In this document: piece by piece, positions 36,122 through 48,559 of the stretch
Numbering within the stretch: the stretch's first letter is position 1
How the letters are laid out: each line of letters opens with the position of its first letter
Source: Chrysopilus asiliformis
Taxonomy: Eukaryota > Arthropoda > Insecta > Diptera > Rhagionidae
DNA length: 64,000 bases
Direction: 5' to 3'
Assembly: GCA_964034945.1 (NCBI GenBank)
Contig: OZ035962.1
Span: forward strand, 28,393,530-28,457,529
Program-made: the position numbers and the translations under genes
Notes under the pieces: model-generated
The model's input: the letters and a program-made list of their open reading frames with translations, nothing else
What the model was told of the DNA's origin: nothing
The model's database searches: none

Positions 36122-37232
36122 CACTGAGAGAAATACCCCATTGCGATATTTACAATGATGCATTGTAAATCTTCGCATTGTAAAAACTTTCCCCAAATTG
36201 GAAAAGCACGCAATTTTCAATATAAACTTATAGATCTTACATATACATTAATATGAAAACAGGGAAAACTATGTTTTCATGGTAAATTTTACATTGTTTG
36301 TTGATGAATTGATATGTACTATTGAAAAACCCAGAGTAAAATACAAAATAATATAAATCATATATCATTTTACATTGAAGATTTGTAAATTTTACAATTT
36401 TCCATATCATTTAATACATGTGAGTTAATAAAATCCGAAATTACATTTTTCGACTTTACATTTTTCGACTTACATTCGAAATTACATTTTTCGACTATAA
36501 AATCATGCATTTCAACTTATACTTTTATATTTTTGTGAGGTTAATTTTGCATTTTCAAATGTAAAAAGAAAAAAAAGTCGATGTCTTCAGCCGCCATATT
36601 TCCCTTTGAAATTTGATGGAAACGATTTCGTTTCGAGAATTAAATTTCTTTTTTCAGGCGAATGACTGAAGGATATTGCATAAAAAGTGGATAGGAGACA
36701 TTTTTAAAACAGCACAATTTTATTGGCATCAAAATTTCATTGCAAAAGAAAAAATAAATTTGACCGGTAAAATAAAATTAAAGAAATTTTTCATTAAAAA
36801 CTAAATAATTTGATGGCCCATTAAAATTTGCTTAAATTTCAGATCCAATATTGTCGAAAAATTTTCATGGCAACTAAAATCACGACATGCAATCGGAGGA
36901 AAAGTCCATTATAAAATAATACTCCACAAAAAGTTTCGATTAATTTATCGCCATTAGATTTTTCTTGTTCGCTTTCTGTTTACGTTTTAATTTGTTCATC
37001 TCTGTTCACTCAACAAGTTATAAGTAAGCATTCGAGGGAGAAAGAAAACGCCGCATATTTGCTGCTTAAAATGCACACCATAGGTATCAATTCGTATGGC
37101 AAAATGTTGAATTTACAATGCGACCGTGTTTCACATTGCTCAATGTAAATCTTACAATTTTGCGCAATGGCGCCCTTTTATAGTGGAAACATACGAATTC
37201 ATATGCGTTTTCTATGACTTTTTCGCTCAGTG
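36122..37232. mobile_element. TA-flanked CACTGAG MITE, 1.1 kb
   Basis: Ends CACTGAGAGAAATACCCC and, reverse complemented, CACTGAGCGAAAAAGTC, with TA on both sides (36120-36121 and 37233-37234). The subterminal regions mirror each other with repeated ACAATG/CATTGT motifs (ATTTACAATGATGCATTGTA on the left; TTTACAATGCGACC on the right). No ORF; superfamily not certain. Confidence 0.7.
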
Positions 37233-37239
37233 TACGTAT

Positions 37240-38915
37240 ATGTCTTTATGACTAATATTTTAAGTATCTTATGTTGAATTAGATAAAATACGAGTATAAA
37301 TAAACAACACTGCAGTGATATGTGAGTTGAATATTAATCAAAATAAGACTTTGAATCGTTCATATTTTCAATTTCAAATATAAACGATTAAGTGATGGAT
37401 TTCCATCACTTCAACTCGAAAAGATCCACATTCAGCCACATTAGATAAATAAACGGGAAAAATATCTACACCTTGATTTGAAACGGATGACTCTACAGAC
37501 TTCTATCAGAAATCTCTATAAATCATAACAAAACACAAATCGATCGAATAAAATAACGATGGACGGTCGAAAAAAAGCGCTAGGAAGTAAAATCTTGCGG
37601 CAAATCTTTGAAGAATTTTTTAAGATGGACAGACATGTGTGTGGCTTGGCTAACTCCATCACCGCGAAATCTCTTCTCACTTCCATTTGGTGATGATTGA
37701 TTGCGGCGATATATTTCAAAATGTCGCTTTTTATTTAAATTCACAAAATAATAACGCATAATAAAAAAAAAAAAACAAAATTTACTGCGTTTTTGATTTG
37801 TGGGAACTTCATTGATGTGTCCATTATCGAAAATATTGAAAATTAGCTTTATTTTTTTCTATTCGATTTGAAAATGTTTTGGGCGATCCATGAGAAACGA
37901 ATGAATTTATTACGTCTATAAAATTAATAGAGATCGTTTAGGCGAATGTTAAAGTTATAAATTTATACCTGAATGATTGCATTTTGCTTTATTTGACACC
38001 TTTAAGGGCTTGATTTTGACCTCCCAACGGTAAACATTTTTTATGGTTGAATTTGGTTTTTTGAAATTTAGTTTTTCCCGCCATGGCGATTTATTTATTT
38101 TTTAATTATTTTCAAACCGAATTCACGGTGAAAGCAAATCCACTCCTAGTTTTATTTTATCAAAAGATCCAAGAAATTATAAGTTCTAAGATCAAACTTT
38201 TTTTCTTTCTTCCCATGAAAATCTGCTTCCATTAAGACTGGTGAAGCTCTTAAATTTTATATCAAAAAATCAAAGTTCAAGATTTTTTTACTGTGTACTT
38301 TGACGATGCTATAGCTTTCTATGGTTAAAAGACTTTAAGTTTTTTTTTCTACCAAATGGCTTCTGGAATACTTAAGGCTAAAACTAGGGTGACCATATAT
38401 ATAATTCGGCACAATATGGGTTTACCATAACCCGGTAGGGGGTGAGGAAAATTTGTTGAAGCGAAACTATAAATCAACATTTGGAGAAAAATGCGCCGCA
38501 GGCGAAAAGAATACAACTTACGATATCCTCTAGCCCGAGTCGAGTATATTTTGCATTTTTAGTACTGATTTTTGGTATACATTTTACCAATTTTTCAATG
38601 CGACTCACCGTTTTCGAGAAAATTATAAAAAAAACTGTTTCAACTGTATGGGAGGGGAAGTGGGGCACGGAGGAATAGTCCAATCTGGCCTGTTTAAGAA
38701 TTTAGCTTTGGAATTTGCGGGAAACGCAACTACACAAAATTTTAAGTCTCTAGCTCAATATTTTCGAAAGTTATGGTGTCCACGGAAGGACGGACGTCTG
38801 TCTTATTTCGGGTCTGTATATTTTGGGTCTGACAGACAGACAGGCAGACAGATAGACATGCGGAATTCAAAATCTTTTGTCATCCCAAACATCCGGGTGT
38901 GGGTCATTTTTGTGT
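37240..38915. other. Gene-free DNA with DINE-like repeat
   Basis: No gene. From about 38390 a decayed dispersed repeat in reverse-like orientation contains GTCTCTAGCTCAATATTTTC and a GACAGACAGACAGG microsatellite (38830-38856). It is interrupted by the hAT MITE at 38924 and continues after it. Confidence 0.5.
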
Positions 38916-38923
38916 CCGATGAT

Positions 38924-39617
38924 CAGAGCTGGGCATACTTCAGTACATTTGATACTGCAGTACACGAGCAGTACCAGTACATAGATACTTGTACTGGGCT
39001 TGCCACCAGTATCAATACCTTAAGTATTGGTACTGCACGATCAGTACCAGTACTTGAAGTACTTGTAATCGATGCACGGATCCAGTCCAAGTACAAAAAG
39101 TACTGGTACTGGTTTTTTTACAATATTTGTATTTTTGTACTGGTTTTTTGCAGTACCAGTACTTTTTGTACTGGTATTGGTTTTTGCAGTACCAGTACTT
39201 TTTGTACTGGTTTTGAGTTTTGCAGTATCAGTACTTTTTATACTTTTTCAAGTACTTTTGCAAAAGTACTGGAATTTTTCAAGTACTTTTGCAAAAGTAC
39301 TGGAATTTTTTCAAGTACTTTTGCAAAAGTACTGGAGTTTTTTCAAGTACTTTTGCAAAAGTACTGGAATTTTTTCAAGTATTTTTCGCGAAAGTACTGG
39401 AATTTTTTCAAGTACATAGCACTGGTACTGGAGTTTCAGTACCAGTACCGATGTTGGTATTTTTGTACTGCTCAGTCAGAGCAATACCAGTACAAAATTT
39501 ACTGGTACTGAAATCTCAGTACCAGTACTTTTTGTACTGATACTGAAATGCGGTTAAAAGTATCATTACCATATACTGGTACTGATACTTGAGTATTGAG
39601 TATTTTGCCCAGCTCTG
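38924..39617. mobile_element. hAT MITE with exact 8-bp target duplication
   Basis: Ends CAGAGCTGGGCATACTT and, reverse complemented, CAGAGCTGGGCAAAATACTC. CCGATGAT is duplicated at 38916-38923 and 39618-39625, the 8-bp signature of the hAT superfamily. The interior is almost entirely made of GTAC-containing palindromes (AGTACCAGTACT; CAAGTACTTTTGCAAAAGTA). All apparent ORFs inside are repeat artefacts. Confidence 0.93.
39240..39415 (+). repeat. 34-bp palindromic tandem array inside hAT MITE
   Basis: About five consecutive units of TTTTTCAAGTACTTTTGCAA plus AAGTACTGGAAT. Each unit is itself a near palindrome centred on TTTTGCAAAA. Confidence 0.88.
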
Positions 39618-39625
39618 CCGATGAT

Positions 39626-40260
39626 TGATTCGATGCGGTACAAAAGGTGTATTAAATCTAATATAATCCTATATCATATATCAGACAGAGTATAACAATC
39701 TGCCGCAGACCAAAAAAAAAAAAAAATACGATTTACAGCATCCTCCAGTCCGAGTCGATAAAATATTAGCTCAATAGGTTTCGTCGTATTTCAATAACAA
39801 CAAAAGATTAAAATTTTCACATGTAACTTTTCTAATATCTTTTTGTTGTGATCAAATTGGATAATGTTTCTTAATTTCGTTAAAAAAAATTATCAGAAGT
39901 TTTTATTGCCATCAAAATACCTACTTTAATGTTTTATAAATTTCTCCTCAGTCAAATCGACATTAAAATCGTAAAGTTTACATGAATCCACATTTAGATT
40001 CAATAACAAACAAACAAAAGTTTTCTTAAATCCGGGACCAGGGAAAACTTTTACGAAAAAAATATATACAGACCCAAAATAAGAACCGGAAGTAAATCTG
40101 TCAACAAAAAGAAGTCCTTACCCTTTAAACTTCAAATATAGAAACTAAAAATTAAAAAAAATATAAACACATAAACACTATATGCCCAGATTTACAGTCA
40201 ACAGAACATGTCCAACAAAGTGAAAGATATCGATTTTAAGAGCCCATATATACAAAAAAA
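39626..40260. other. Gene-free DNA, continuation of dispersed repeat
   Basis: Contains phrases such as TCTGCCGCAGACC followed by ACAGCATCCTCCAGTCCGAG. The same block occurs at 38485-38540 and 42985-43040, showing a dispersed repeat family. No gene. Confidence 0.5.
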
Positions 40261-40712
40261 AAGGAATAAAAGCTGCTCAGGCGTTTCTGTTCAGCCACCC
40301 CACTAAGCTCTTAATCCAATTATTAAATGACAAAAAACTGGGGTTTTTTTCGTTCGCCAAATACGTACAATTGTTGTGGAGGGTGAAAAGGAAGCGGAAT
40401 TAAATTCACCCCAGATAAAATCCCTTATAGATTCTAAAGTCGATTGTATCTTTTTTATATTGCTCCTTTGTACCTTTTAATTTTCGCCGCCACTGTATAA
40501 ATATTTTGATCCACCTTCAATATTTCCCTCTTGCCCTGACCACACGTTCTGCACAAATCCAAATATATGGGGGCGAACCTCCACTCATCGTTGCGAGTAA
40601 TCGCTGGGGAGCTCACAAAACCACCATCTCCCACTAGAAAACGTTTTATCTGTCGCGGTCTTTTTAAATTCCCCCCAAGCAAAAATTGAAGTCTTCCAGT
40701 TTTATCTTGCAG

Positions 40713-41163
40713 ATTCGGTGGGCGTATATTTATTGGGGCACACCCCTATTTGGTCGCATGCGTAAAAGCAGCAGTGGCTGCGGAGGTGAGATTTTACACC
40801 TGAAGTGTTTGAGGTTTTTTTTTCAAAATCACTTCACATGGTATGAAGCGATAATTCTCTCCAAGTAGAGGCAATAAGCATCTCTAATTGTATGTATCTA
40901 TATATACCTGACTTTAAGATGCAATTCTTCTGATATTGGTAGTCTGTCGTTTCCTTTTTTCTCTCTTCAGGTTTGTTCGCTTTCAGTCGCTGGAGAGCTT
41001 TTCAGTTACGTTTTTCGAGTGCGGTATTAGCGGCTTTTGTTTGCATCGCAACGTTTTCTTCTCCTGTTTGGGGATTTGGCCTGGAATTGGACACAATGAA
41101 ACTTCTGGAGTGCCATCTTGAGACTATCGAGTGGATGCTTGGATCAGCAGCAAATCGGATTAG
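40713..41163 (+). CDS. Candidate N-terminal exons of unknown secreted/membrane protein
   Basis: I do not recognise this gene. Exon A (40713-40785) has acceptor TTTATCTTGCAG, an ATG at 40758, and donor GTGAGA. Exon B (40971-41163) has acceptor TTTCTCTCTTCAG and a possible donor GTGTGT. They join in frame to about 73 codons: MRKSSSGCGG, then FAFSRWRAFQLRF, a hydrophobic stretch SAVLAAFVCIATF, SSPVWGFGLELD, TMKLLECHLETIEWMLGSAA, NRIR. This looks like a signal peptide or membrane anchor followed by a soluble part. Base composition is richer in GC than the flanks. An AATAAAAG/TCAGCC pair at about 40265-40296 could be the core promoter. No downstream exon was established; chance splicing is possible. 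Confidence 0.35.
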
Positions 41164-42132
41164 GTGTGTGTGTATGTGTGTTGAATCAGTTTTGCTTGAT
41201 TTGCATTTCTGAGGCGGTTTAGTTTTTGTCCTTGAAGGATCTCCGCGATTTGTTTCTTTTCCTATGATTTATACAAAGTGATGTTGCAGAGTATTTGAGA
41301 CAACTCTTGGTTTTTGTGATGCTGTGGTCTTTTTTTCTGTTCAACAATAGAAGTGTGCAATTTCGAAAGGATAATAAAGGGTATTATCGGGGAGTTAAAT
41401 TATTTTCTATTGTTTTAAAGAAAATTTCAATTGTAGGCAAGAGTTAGAGAATTTGATTTGAAAATCAGGGGTTTTTTGAAAATAGTTTTTGGCTTAAAAA
41501 AGTGAAGAAAAAAAATTCATGCCTATTCTGGAATCCGAAGCAGCGTTAAGTTTGTTCGAGTTCCCTTCAATTTACATTCTTAAATCTGCTAGAAAAAAAA
41601 TCTTGACTTTGAAATGCTATTCGTTATTTTTGAGATAACATTTTATTAAATTTTTCACGAAAATGATAAAAATGCGATATATTTTTATTATTATGCCGAA
41701 TTTAAACGTTGTTTTTTCGCTGCTCATTTATATTTTGCTTCTGGAGAGTTTCTAGTTTTCGTATTTAAATAAAGTTTTCGTATTCTAATAAAAACCAACT
41801 TTTCGTATTTAAATAAATTTCTAATTTGAGGACCGATAAAAATTTAATCCTTGATTTTGGCTTCGCTCTGTCTTCGAAATTTCTGACGTAGATATTGAAA
41901 TGGCGCTCCATTTTTGTCCATACCTTTCGCCAAAGTATTCAGGGGCCATGGTTTTGTATGCAGAATAACATCTTCTAATAACTCAATTTATCTACGCAAA
42001 ATAGTACAGCAGAATGACAGCAGAATGAGATAAGTGTAAATATTTGTTAGTTGTAAAGAATGTACTAAAACCATAAAATTTCTAAGAAGCTGCACAAGAA
42101 AAAAATCAGAAATATTGGAAAATTGTCTTATA

Positions 42133-42748
42133 CTATGTTCACACTGACGCAAAATCACGTAATTTTGCGAAATGATTTAGATCTTAAACCAAAGTGTTCA
42201 CACAGAGATTAAAGTAATTTTGTTTCACATTTCAACTACAGGATTGCTATGAATTTTAGTGTAGGATTGCTATGAATTTTAGTAATATGATGAATAATAC
42301 AATTCAAAACATCGATGAAATATGTGCAAACAGAATTAGACACTTTAGACGACAATGGAAATTATCTGTAATGAAAATAAACAATTATTTTCCATTTCAT
42401 ATCTAATCGCATCAAAAACAGGTCAATTTTTTTTGCCCCGCGCAGGTTATTTACTAATATATCCTCTTCGCGTGCGGAACACGGCTTCTTTTTCTTATAT
42501 TTCCGTCTTTCCAATCCAGCACCAATGTCAAAACTTCTCAAAACTGATGTCCTGAAGAGAGCTGAATAAGTGATGCAGGGTTGTATTCATTGTTTTTGCT
42601 TGATTTCGTTCCTAATTTTGTGGAAATTGCATACTTTTAGTGATTTTGAAAACAGGTTAATGTACTGGAAATCTCGTGATTTCGAGGAAGATTTCGTTCA
42701 AAATTACGAAAATCTTCAAAATTACGTAATTTTGCCACACAGACATTA
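42133..42748. repeat. Possible MITE with TGTGTGAA-type inverted ends
   Basis: Left TTCACACTGACGCAAAATCA then CGTAATTTTG. Right end, reverse complemented, TGTCTGTGTGGCAAAATTAC then GTAATTTTG. The shared CAAAAT(C/T)ACGTAATTTTG block is itself palindromic. Boundaries uncertain. Confidence 0.45.
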
Positions 42749-42873
42749 GTATTAGACGAAAATTAAGAAATTAAATCCGGAGAAAAGCGATTAATGAATT
42801 TTCATTGCAGCGCCGCAGGGGAAATTCTTTAAATATATTGCGGGGCAATGATTTAAATCAATAATCACATACA

Positions 42874-42894
42874 CCCCCCCCCCCCCCCCCCCCC
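42874..42894 (+). repeat. Homopolymer C21
   Basis: Twenty-one consecutive C residues in an otherwise AT-rich region. May be length-variable or an assembly or sequencing artefact. Confidence 0.9.
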
Positions 42895-45800
42895 GCAGCG
42901 AAAAAACTCCATTTTGAGTATTTTTTCTCGTTCTTTAAAATAAATGCAACAAAAATCGAAAATATGTACGCCCCTAAATGGAAATTCGCCACAGGCGAAA
43001 AATAATACATTTACAGCAACCCTCAACCAAGAGTATGTTTTGCTTACTTAGTAATTGTCTTTTAGAGTTTAGAAAATTGTAACAATAAATTGAAAAAAAT
43101 CGGGACAAATTTTAATCTCTGGGACGCCCGAGACAACATGTCTAAATCTATCCGGATTAGCAGGGAATTTCAAGTAGCCCGAAGTAAATGTTGTACAATT
43201 TAATAATTTTTTTAAACTTTCTGAAGTAAGAAATTTTTTCCACAAATATGAGAAGTCAATTTTTATGGGACGTAAAAGTTTTCTTTTTTCAGTTTTAATT
43301 AAAAAAGTATAAAAAAAATTCTCTTCGTCTTTTTGAATGCATTTTTGGAGAATAATTAAAAAAAATTAGATCTAATTTCTCTAAAAATATAGATATGAAA
43401 AAATTGAAATTGTTACTGATTGTAAGTAATTAATCTTAAAACTCGACTTCTTGAAGCGACCGTGAAATCATACCAAGTAGAAATGCGGAAAAAACTTCAG
43501 ATTACCCTTTTCTTCCGCACTAAACAAAAAAAGACGCTGGAATTTTCGCCAATTGAAATGCTAAGATGTCAAAAATTCTTTGTTAACACCCGAAATTAAT
43601 TTTTCCATAAATTCTTCGTGTGCCCGCATTTTAATTCTCCAGAATAAAAAAATGATGCCATTTACGAGTAGTTCAATCGAAGGCAAAAACAAAAAAAAAC
43701 ACCAGAAACTCCTTGAATATTACGAATTGAACTCCGCCTGACTTCCAAACGATCAGCAACGCCAGTTAAATGAAATCATATCCAAAGTATATTCAAAATC
43801 CATCAAAATATGATATGAAGATGAAGCATAAAGAAAAATTTCTTCGATTTTTTTTTTATTATTATTATTTTGTTTAAGTTGAAGCTTAATCGGCCAGCGG
43901 CTACGGGCAAGCATGTAGAAATCCATTTGTTTATTTTTAATTGATGAGAATCAAGTATGACATGGCGATGATATATGTCTATTCTAAATGGATTTGTATT
44001 ATTGAAATGAGTAAACACAATGTAAGTGATATTCAGCCCGCCGCATACCCACAAAACCCTGTAATTTAAAAGAACCACCTCAGAGTGAGAGTCAATGTCG
44101 AGAGATTGGGGAATCCGAATCCGAAGTTAGGATGGGATGCTGGATGTCAGGGAAGATCAGTTGAGATCATGTCAGTTTTGAACCTCAGGTCTGGAAAAAT
44201 ATTTCAAATTGCCCGCATTACGTTTGCTTAATGCGCATGCCCCAAGTCAAAATAGCTGAAATCAAATTGAATAAAATTGATGGGCTCATCAAATGAGTTT
44301 TTTATTGCTGGACGATGAGGTCAAGACAGTTTTCCAGTAATACCACTAAGCATTCTTTGCAAAAATAGCACCAATTTTTTTTAAGGAGTTGTCCATACAT
44401 CAGATATTTAAGGGGAAGAGGAGAGTGGAAGTGGCTTGCGGCAATAGTTGGTCGGTGGTAATAAGTTTTACCTCATCGTGAAAATCGTGAAGTGGGCGAG
44501 GAGTGGAGGGGTGGGGGGGGAGAGGGAACAGACTTTGAAAATTAAAGTGAAGTATTTTATGAATAGGTCCTAAAAGAATTTTTTACAATCAAACTATTTT
44601 ATGCCGGGAACAATTTTGTGTTCGGAACTGTTCACTATTAGGTCAGGGCCGACTTTAGGCGTACGTGACCTTGACGTTTTTCTGCTTCTAGTCAACGGCA
44701 CTCCTACAAAAGTTGGTACTTCACACTGCAGTGTCAAAAAACAAAAATTTTCGTCTATTTTATACGCAGGACAGTTTTGCAGGGCAGGCGCATGATAGAT
44801 TTAATAAAATCTGAAGTGGATTTACTATGACGAATTTCCTTTATTAAAAGGAAGTAGAATAAGGATCGTTTATAGTTTTACGATAATTCAAAAACTATTA
44901 ATTTTAGGAATATTTTTCCATCAAAACCTACTGTTTTTGATTGACCTACAAGCAGCATGGCAAAACTTGCCCTGTGTATGAAATAGACGAAAAAAATGTT
45001 GCAAGCATTTTGAAATCAGGTAATTTTTTTATCGGGAATTTGATTTTGGATGAAGAAAAGAGGTGCGAAAATATTCTTCGGTTTTTTCTGAGTGTTAAAA
45101 AATAACTACTTTTTCACTATCCTTACGAAGATTTCCAAACTTCTATTTTAAACAACAATACTTTCTAAAATTTTAGCAATAAACTATTGGAAAAACCTCG
45201 TGATGTATTAAAAAAATTGGGCAGAAGAATCATCATCTGGGCGAATTCCTCAATATCAAAAGGCAATTTAAGAGGTGGGGCCTCTAAAGTAACTCCGAAG
45301 GACGCGAAGAGAATTTCGGCCGGTGGTTTCTTCTTCAGTTCTTCATACGTCATCTAACTTTTGTGTTTTTTCTTGTGGCCAAAGGTACAACAATGAAACA
45401 CCTTCAAGAAAAAGGTAACATTTTGAAAAACAGTTGTCGAAATCATTTGACGAATGATGCACACAATGACGCAACAAATTTTCAATATTTTTCATTCATT
45501 AGCGGCAGTTTTTAGGGAAGGATGTTGACGACGTCTGATGTGATAGACAACGATTTGTTGATTTTTTTCAGTTTTTTATTTATTTTATTGTGCCTAATCT
45601 GGTCTCAACACCTCCAGTGCCTAAACAAACAAAAACATCTTCTACGGATTTAATATTAAAAAAAATACACCTCGAGGCGAATTAAAATCCCGATTGAGGA
45701 AATATAAAAAAAACATTTGGATCGAGAGTGTATTTCCTTTTTCTGCATATCTCGGGGGAGTATGGAAAGGGTGTGGAGGGCTATTGACGCGTAACTCGGT

Positions 45801-46134
45801 AGGTGTTAAAATTAACATAAATCGGTGACACCTCATTGGGATTCACAGCCATGCCTAGGTGCTAATGCATTTACCGCTTACGACACTTTGAATACCCTGG
45901 AGTGAAAACTCAGTGGAAAATGCACATCAGGATTGGAGATTTGGACGGTAAAGTGTTGCCAATTTGAAGGAAAAAAATTATTTTACGGTTTCGGTAAAGG
46001 CGGTTTCGGTAAATGACAAATAAAATCGTTTGCTCTTTTTTTAAATAGAGGTCTTAAAACTGCTACCGTAAAAATGCCCTTAGAATTTTATATTAAAAAA
46101 TTATCCATAAAAATATTCTTAAGGTGTAACCACA

Positions 46135-46515
46135 GTTTTAAATTTTAAAACATAACAAAAGCTATAATTGCCAATCTGGCAATCATTGGAGACCTGTATG
46201 GTGATATTCGTATCAAAATTCGAACAGTTGTAGCAAAATTCCACTTTGATGTCAAACTTTCCAATAAGATTTTTTTAAATTTATTCCAATCGGATTTTGA
46301 TATATGTGAGTTTTTTGTCAAGTCTCTAGCTCAATCCGTGCGCCCGTAATCCGCGCCACAGACGGACGGACGGACGGACGGACATGCTAAATTCAACTTT
46401 TTTCATCATTCTAAACACACTGGTGTAATTCATTTTTGTGTGTGATAACGGGATCTTGGCGTTAGAAACGGTAAGGCAAATCTAATATACCCTTTGGTTT
46501 TACCATACGGGTATA
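46135..46515 (-). mobile_element. DINE/INE-1-like element, minus orientation
   Basis: Read on the minus strand it starts TATACCCGTATGGTAAAACC with partner GGGTATATTAG. It has a short (GTCC)n core at 46362-46385, the block TGAGCTAGAGACTTGAC, the block ATTCCAATCGGATTTTGATA in reverse, and the subterminal hairpin ATTGCCA...TGGCAAT near the 3' end. It lacks part of the middle block seen in the 30043 copy. Confidence 0.72.
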
Positions 46516-46974
46516 AAAACAATCGAAACCAGGTTAATTTAATGTTAGTTCTCGATTAGATATTAACTGCATTTTTTTCATTATAGTACCGATTCCCAAA
46601 AAGTGACGAATATATCCCAAAATAAAAGGAAGTCCCTAAGTTTTAATACACATTCCATATTTTTAGGGAATTTTTTCTATAAAACTTCACTATACTATGC
46701 TTTCCCATGTATATTGAACTCGATTCCATTCAGTTTCTTAAATTCACACTTCCCTGCAAAGTTTCGGCCCATTTCTTAAGCATTTTTACGTTACTGCCAC
46801 AAAAATCCAAATACAGGAAATTGCTGAAAGTGAGAATTAGTAGTGCAGAAAAGTTTTAAGTTCTGTATATTTGAAATCGTCATATAATTTTAAATGTTCG
46901 AATTTCATGAATTTCACGAATATGGACTCACTGACCCCTACTGTTTTATGTAAACGGATGAAAATAAAACACTA

Positions 46975-47600
46975 CGAAACCTTACGGCTACGCAGCATCC
47001 CCGCAATCATCATCAGAACTGCTGACCGTCCAGAAGATGTAAATTGATGTCCTTTGGAAGCGACATCCGCTGGTTGATGCATCAATGGACGAGATGCAAC
47101 CAATAAATAAATGCAAGTCGCGTACAAACTGGACACGACATATCGCGCCATGTATCTCATTTGGCCATCAATGTTGAAACAAATGTGAGGTAAATCTTTC
47201 AAGTAAATCTCGGGTATGATCCACTCCACCTCGGCGCAAAAAAAAAACACACACACACGCACACGTGAGGTTCGATCCCTTCATATGGAAATGAAATCCA
47301 GACCTGGACCGAAGTGTGAAGAACTTGGAACACCGCCGCCAGGGAGCTTCCTGTGAGAAGCACCTCACAATGCTTTTGTCGCTGGGGAGTCTGTCAGGAC
47401 GCACAGCAGCGGCCTCCTATATCAACATATCTACAAAATCTGCAACAGCAGCAACATGCAGAATACAACATAAAATGGTCAACCTTTTATGCAAATCGGG
47501 ATGCTGTGGATGCACTTCACTTCCACTGTTTACCGGAGATGTTTTCACATGGGTCTCCCACTCAGTTTTTTTTTCGCGGATTACGGCTACTGCCACTCTA
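46975..47600. other. GC-richer segment with overlapping ORFs, unassigned
   Basis: This segment is clearly less AT-rich than its surroundings. On the plus strand, after a possible acceptor CTGTCAG at 47390-47396, an open frame reads DAQQRPPISTYLQNLQQQQH and later DAVDALHFHCLPEMFSHG. On the minus strand another frame (47262-46972) reads WIIPEIYLKDLPHICFNIDG. Neither has recognised homology or a secure splice partner. It may be an exon of the candidate gene at 40713 or chance. Confidence 0.25.
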
Positions 47601-48075
47601 TAGCTGAATGGTCATGTTGGCCACTATGTTGTTGTCCATTTCGTTTGTTTACCTGAGTGGAAATCAGGTAAAAAACAATAACGCGAATGGATGAGTAGCT
47701 CCTATTAGAATAAATTCGGATCCGCGAAGAAGCCTACACTGTGCCAATTAAATCAGCGCGACGCGACGGTGTAAATTGATTGCTGTGTTCTCTGGTAGCT
47801 TCTGGTACGTTCGGTTAACACCTGAATTAAAAATCAACTCCTCCAACGTCGGTTAGTCGAAGATGCAAAAACTGCATGCTGGACTATTTTGAATTCAGGT
47901 AAAATTTAGTATTTTTATTTTTTGCACATTTTTTCGGTATTTCGAGATAAATTGGGTTGAGATGTTAACAAGAAGTGAGCGATTCTGAATTCCATGCGAC
48001 ATTCTTGTTTTAATAAAATTATCCTGAAATGCTCTTATCTAAAAACATGAGGCGGTTGTCACAATAACAGCGTGT

Positions 48076-48192
48076 TTATGGAGTTGACTATAAAATAGAT
48101 CATACTTTTATGCGAATGGGGGATGTGAGATGATAGGGGGCTTGGGTTCCGAAAAATATAAATTTGGCGTGAAGGATTTTATAGACTAGTGT
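48076..48192. repeat. MITE of the 'TCCATAAAATACGTCAC' family
   Basis: Left GGAGTTGACTATAAAATAGA, right reverse complement CACTAGTCTATAAAATCCTT followed by CACGCC. A diverged copy. Confidence 0.5.
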
Positions 48193-48559
48193 TTCTCAAC
48201 CTTTTCCGCTGTCGTATCCCCTAGCGAGCTAGTTTTTTTTCTCGCATACCTCCCTTTTACCATTATATACAAAATTAACAATATGAGCTTATGTTCGAAA
48301 ATCATATTGATAAATTTATAAAAGATCAAAAGCGCTGCAGACGAAAATTTTTCTAATTCAAATCGATAACTATAATAAAAAAGGTGGTAATTGTACTAAA
48401 GGTTTCCCTAAAATAGAGTAGACTAACTTTTAAACACATAAGTTGTTCCCCGGCAAATAATCGTCGAAGAAGTAGGTACCAAACCAAATACCAAAATACT
48501 TTTAGAATTGAATTACAGGTAGTTTTTTGATAGACATTCAAGGTTTTTTTTTTGTTTAA

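Larger units (their letters stand above)
41220..46130. other. Mostly non-coding DNA
   Basis: No supported gene. Holds a possible MITE at 42133-42748, a 21-base C run at 42874-42894, and a 'TCCATAAAATACGTCAC' family MITE at 44388-44573 (GAGTTGTCCATACATCAG; right part AAGTGAAGTATTTTATG). Confidence 0.45.

Noticed and set aside
38648..39540. Open frames up to 287 codons
   Set aside because: They run through the GTAC palindrome array of the hAT MITE; the repeated FKYFCKSTGIFSS-like translation is a tandem-repeat artefact.
44601..44795. 64-codon plus-strand open frame
   Set aside because: No homology, isolated, and no splice or promoter support.
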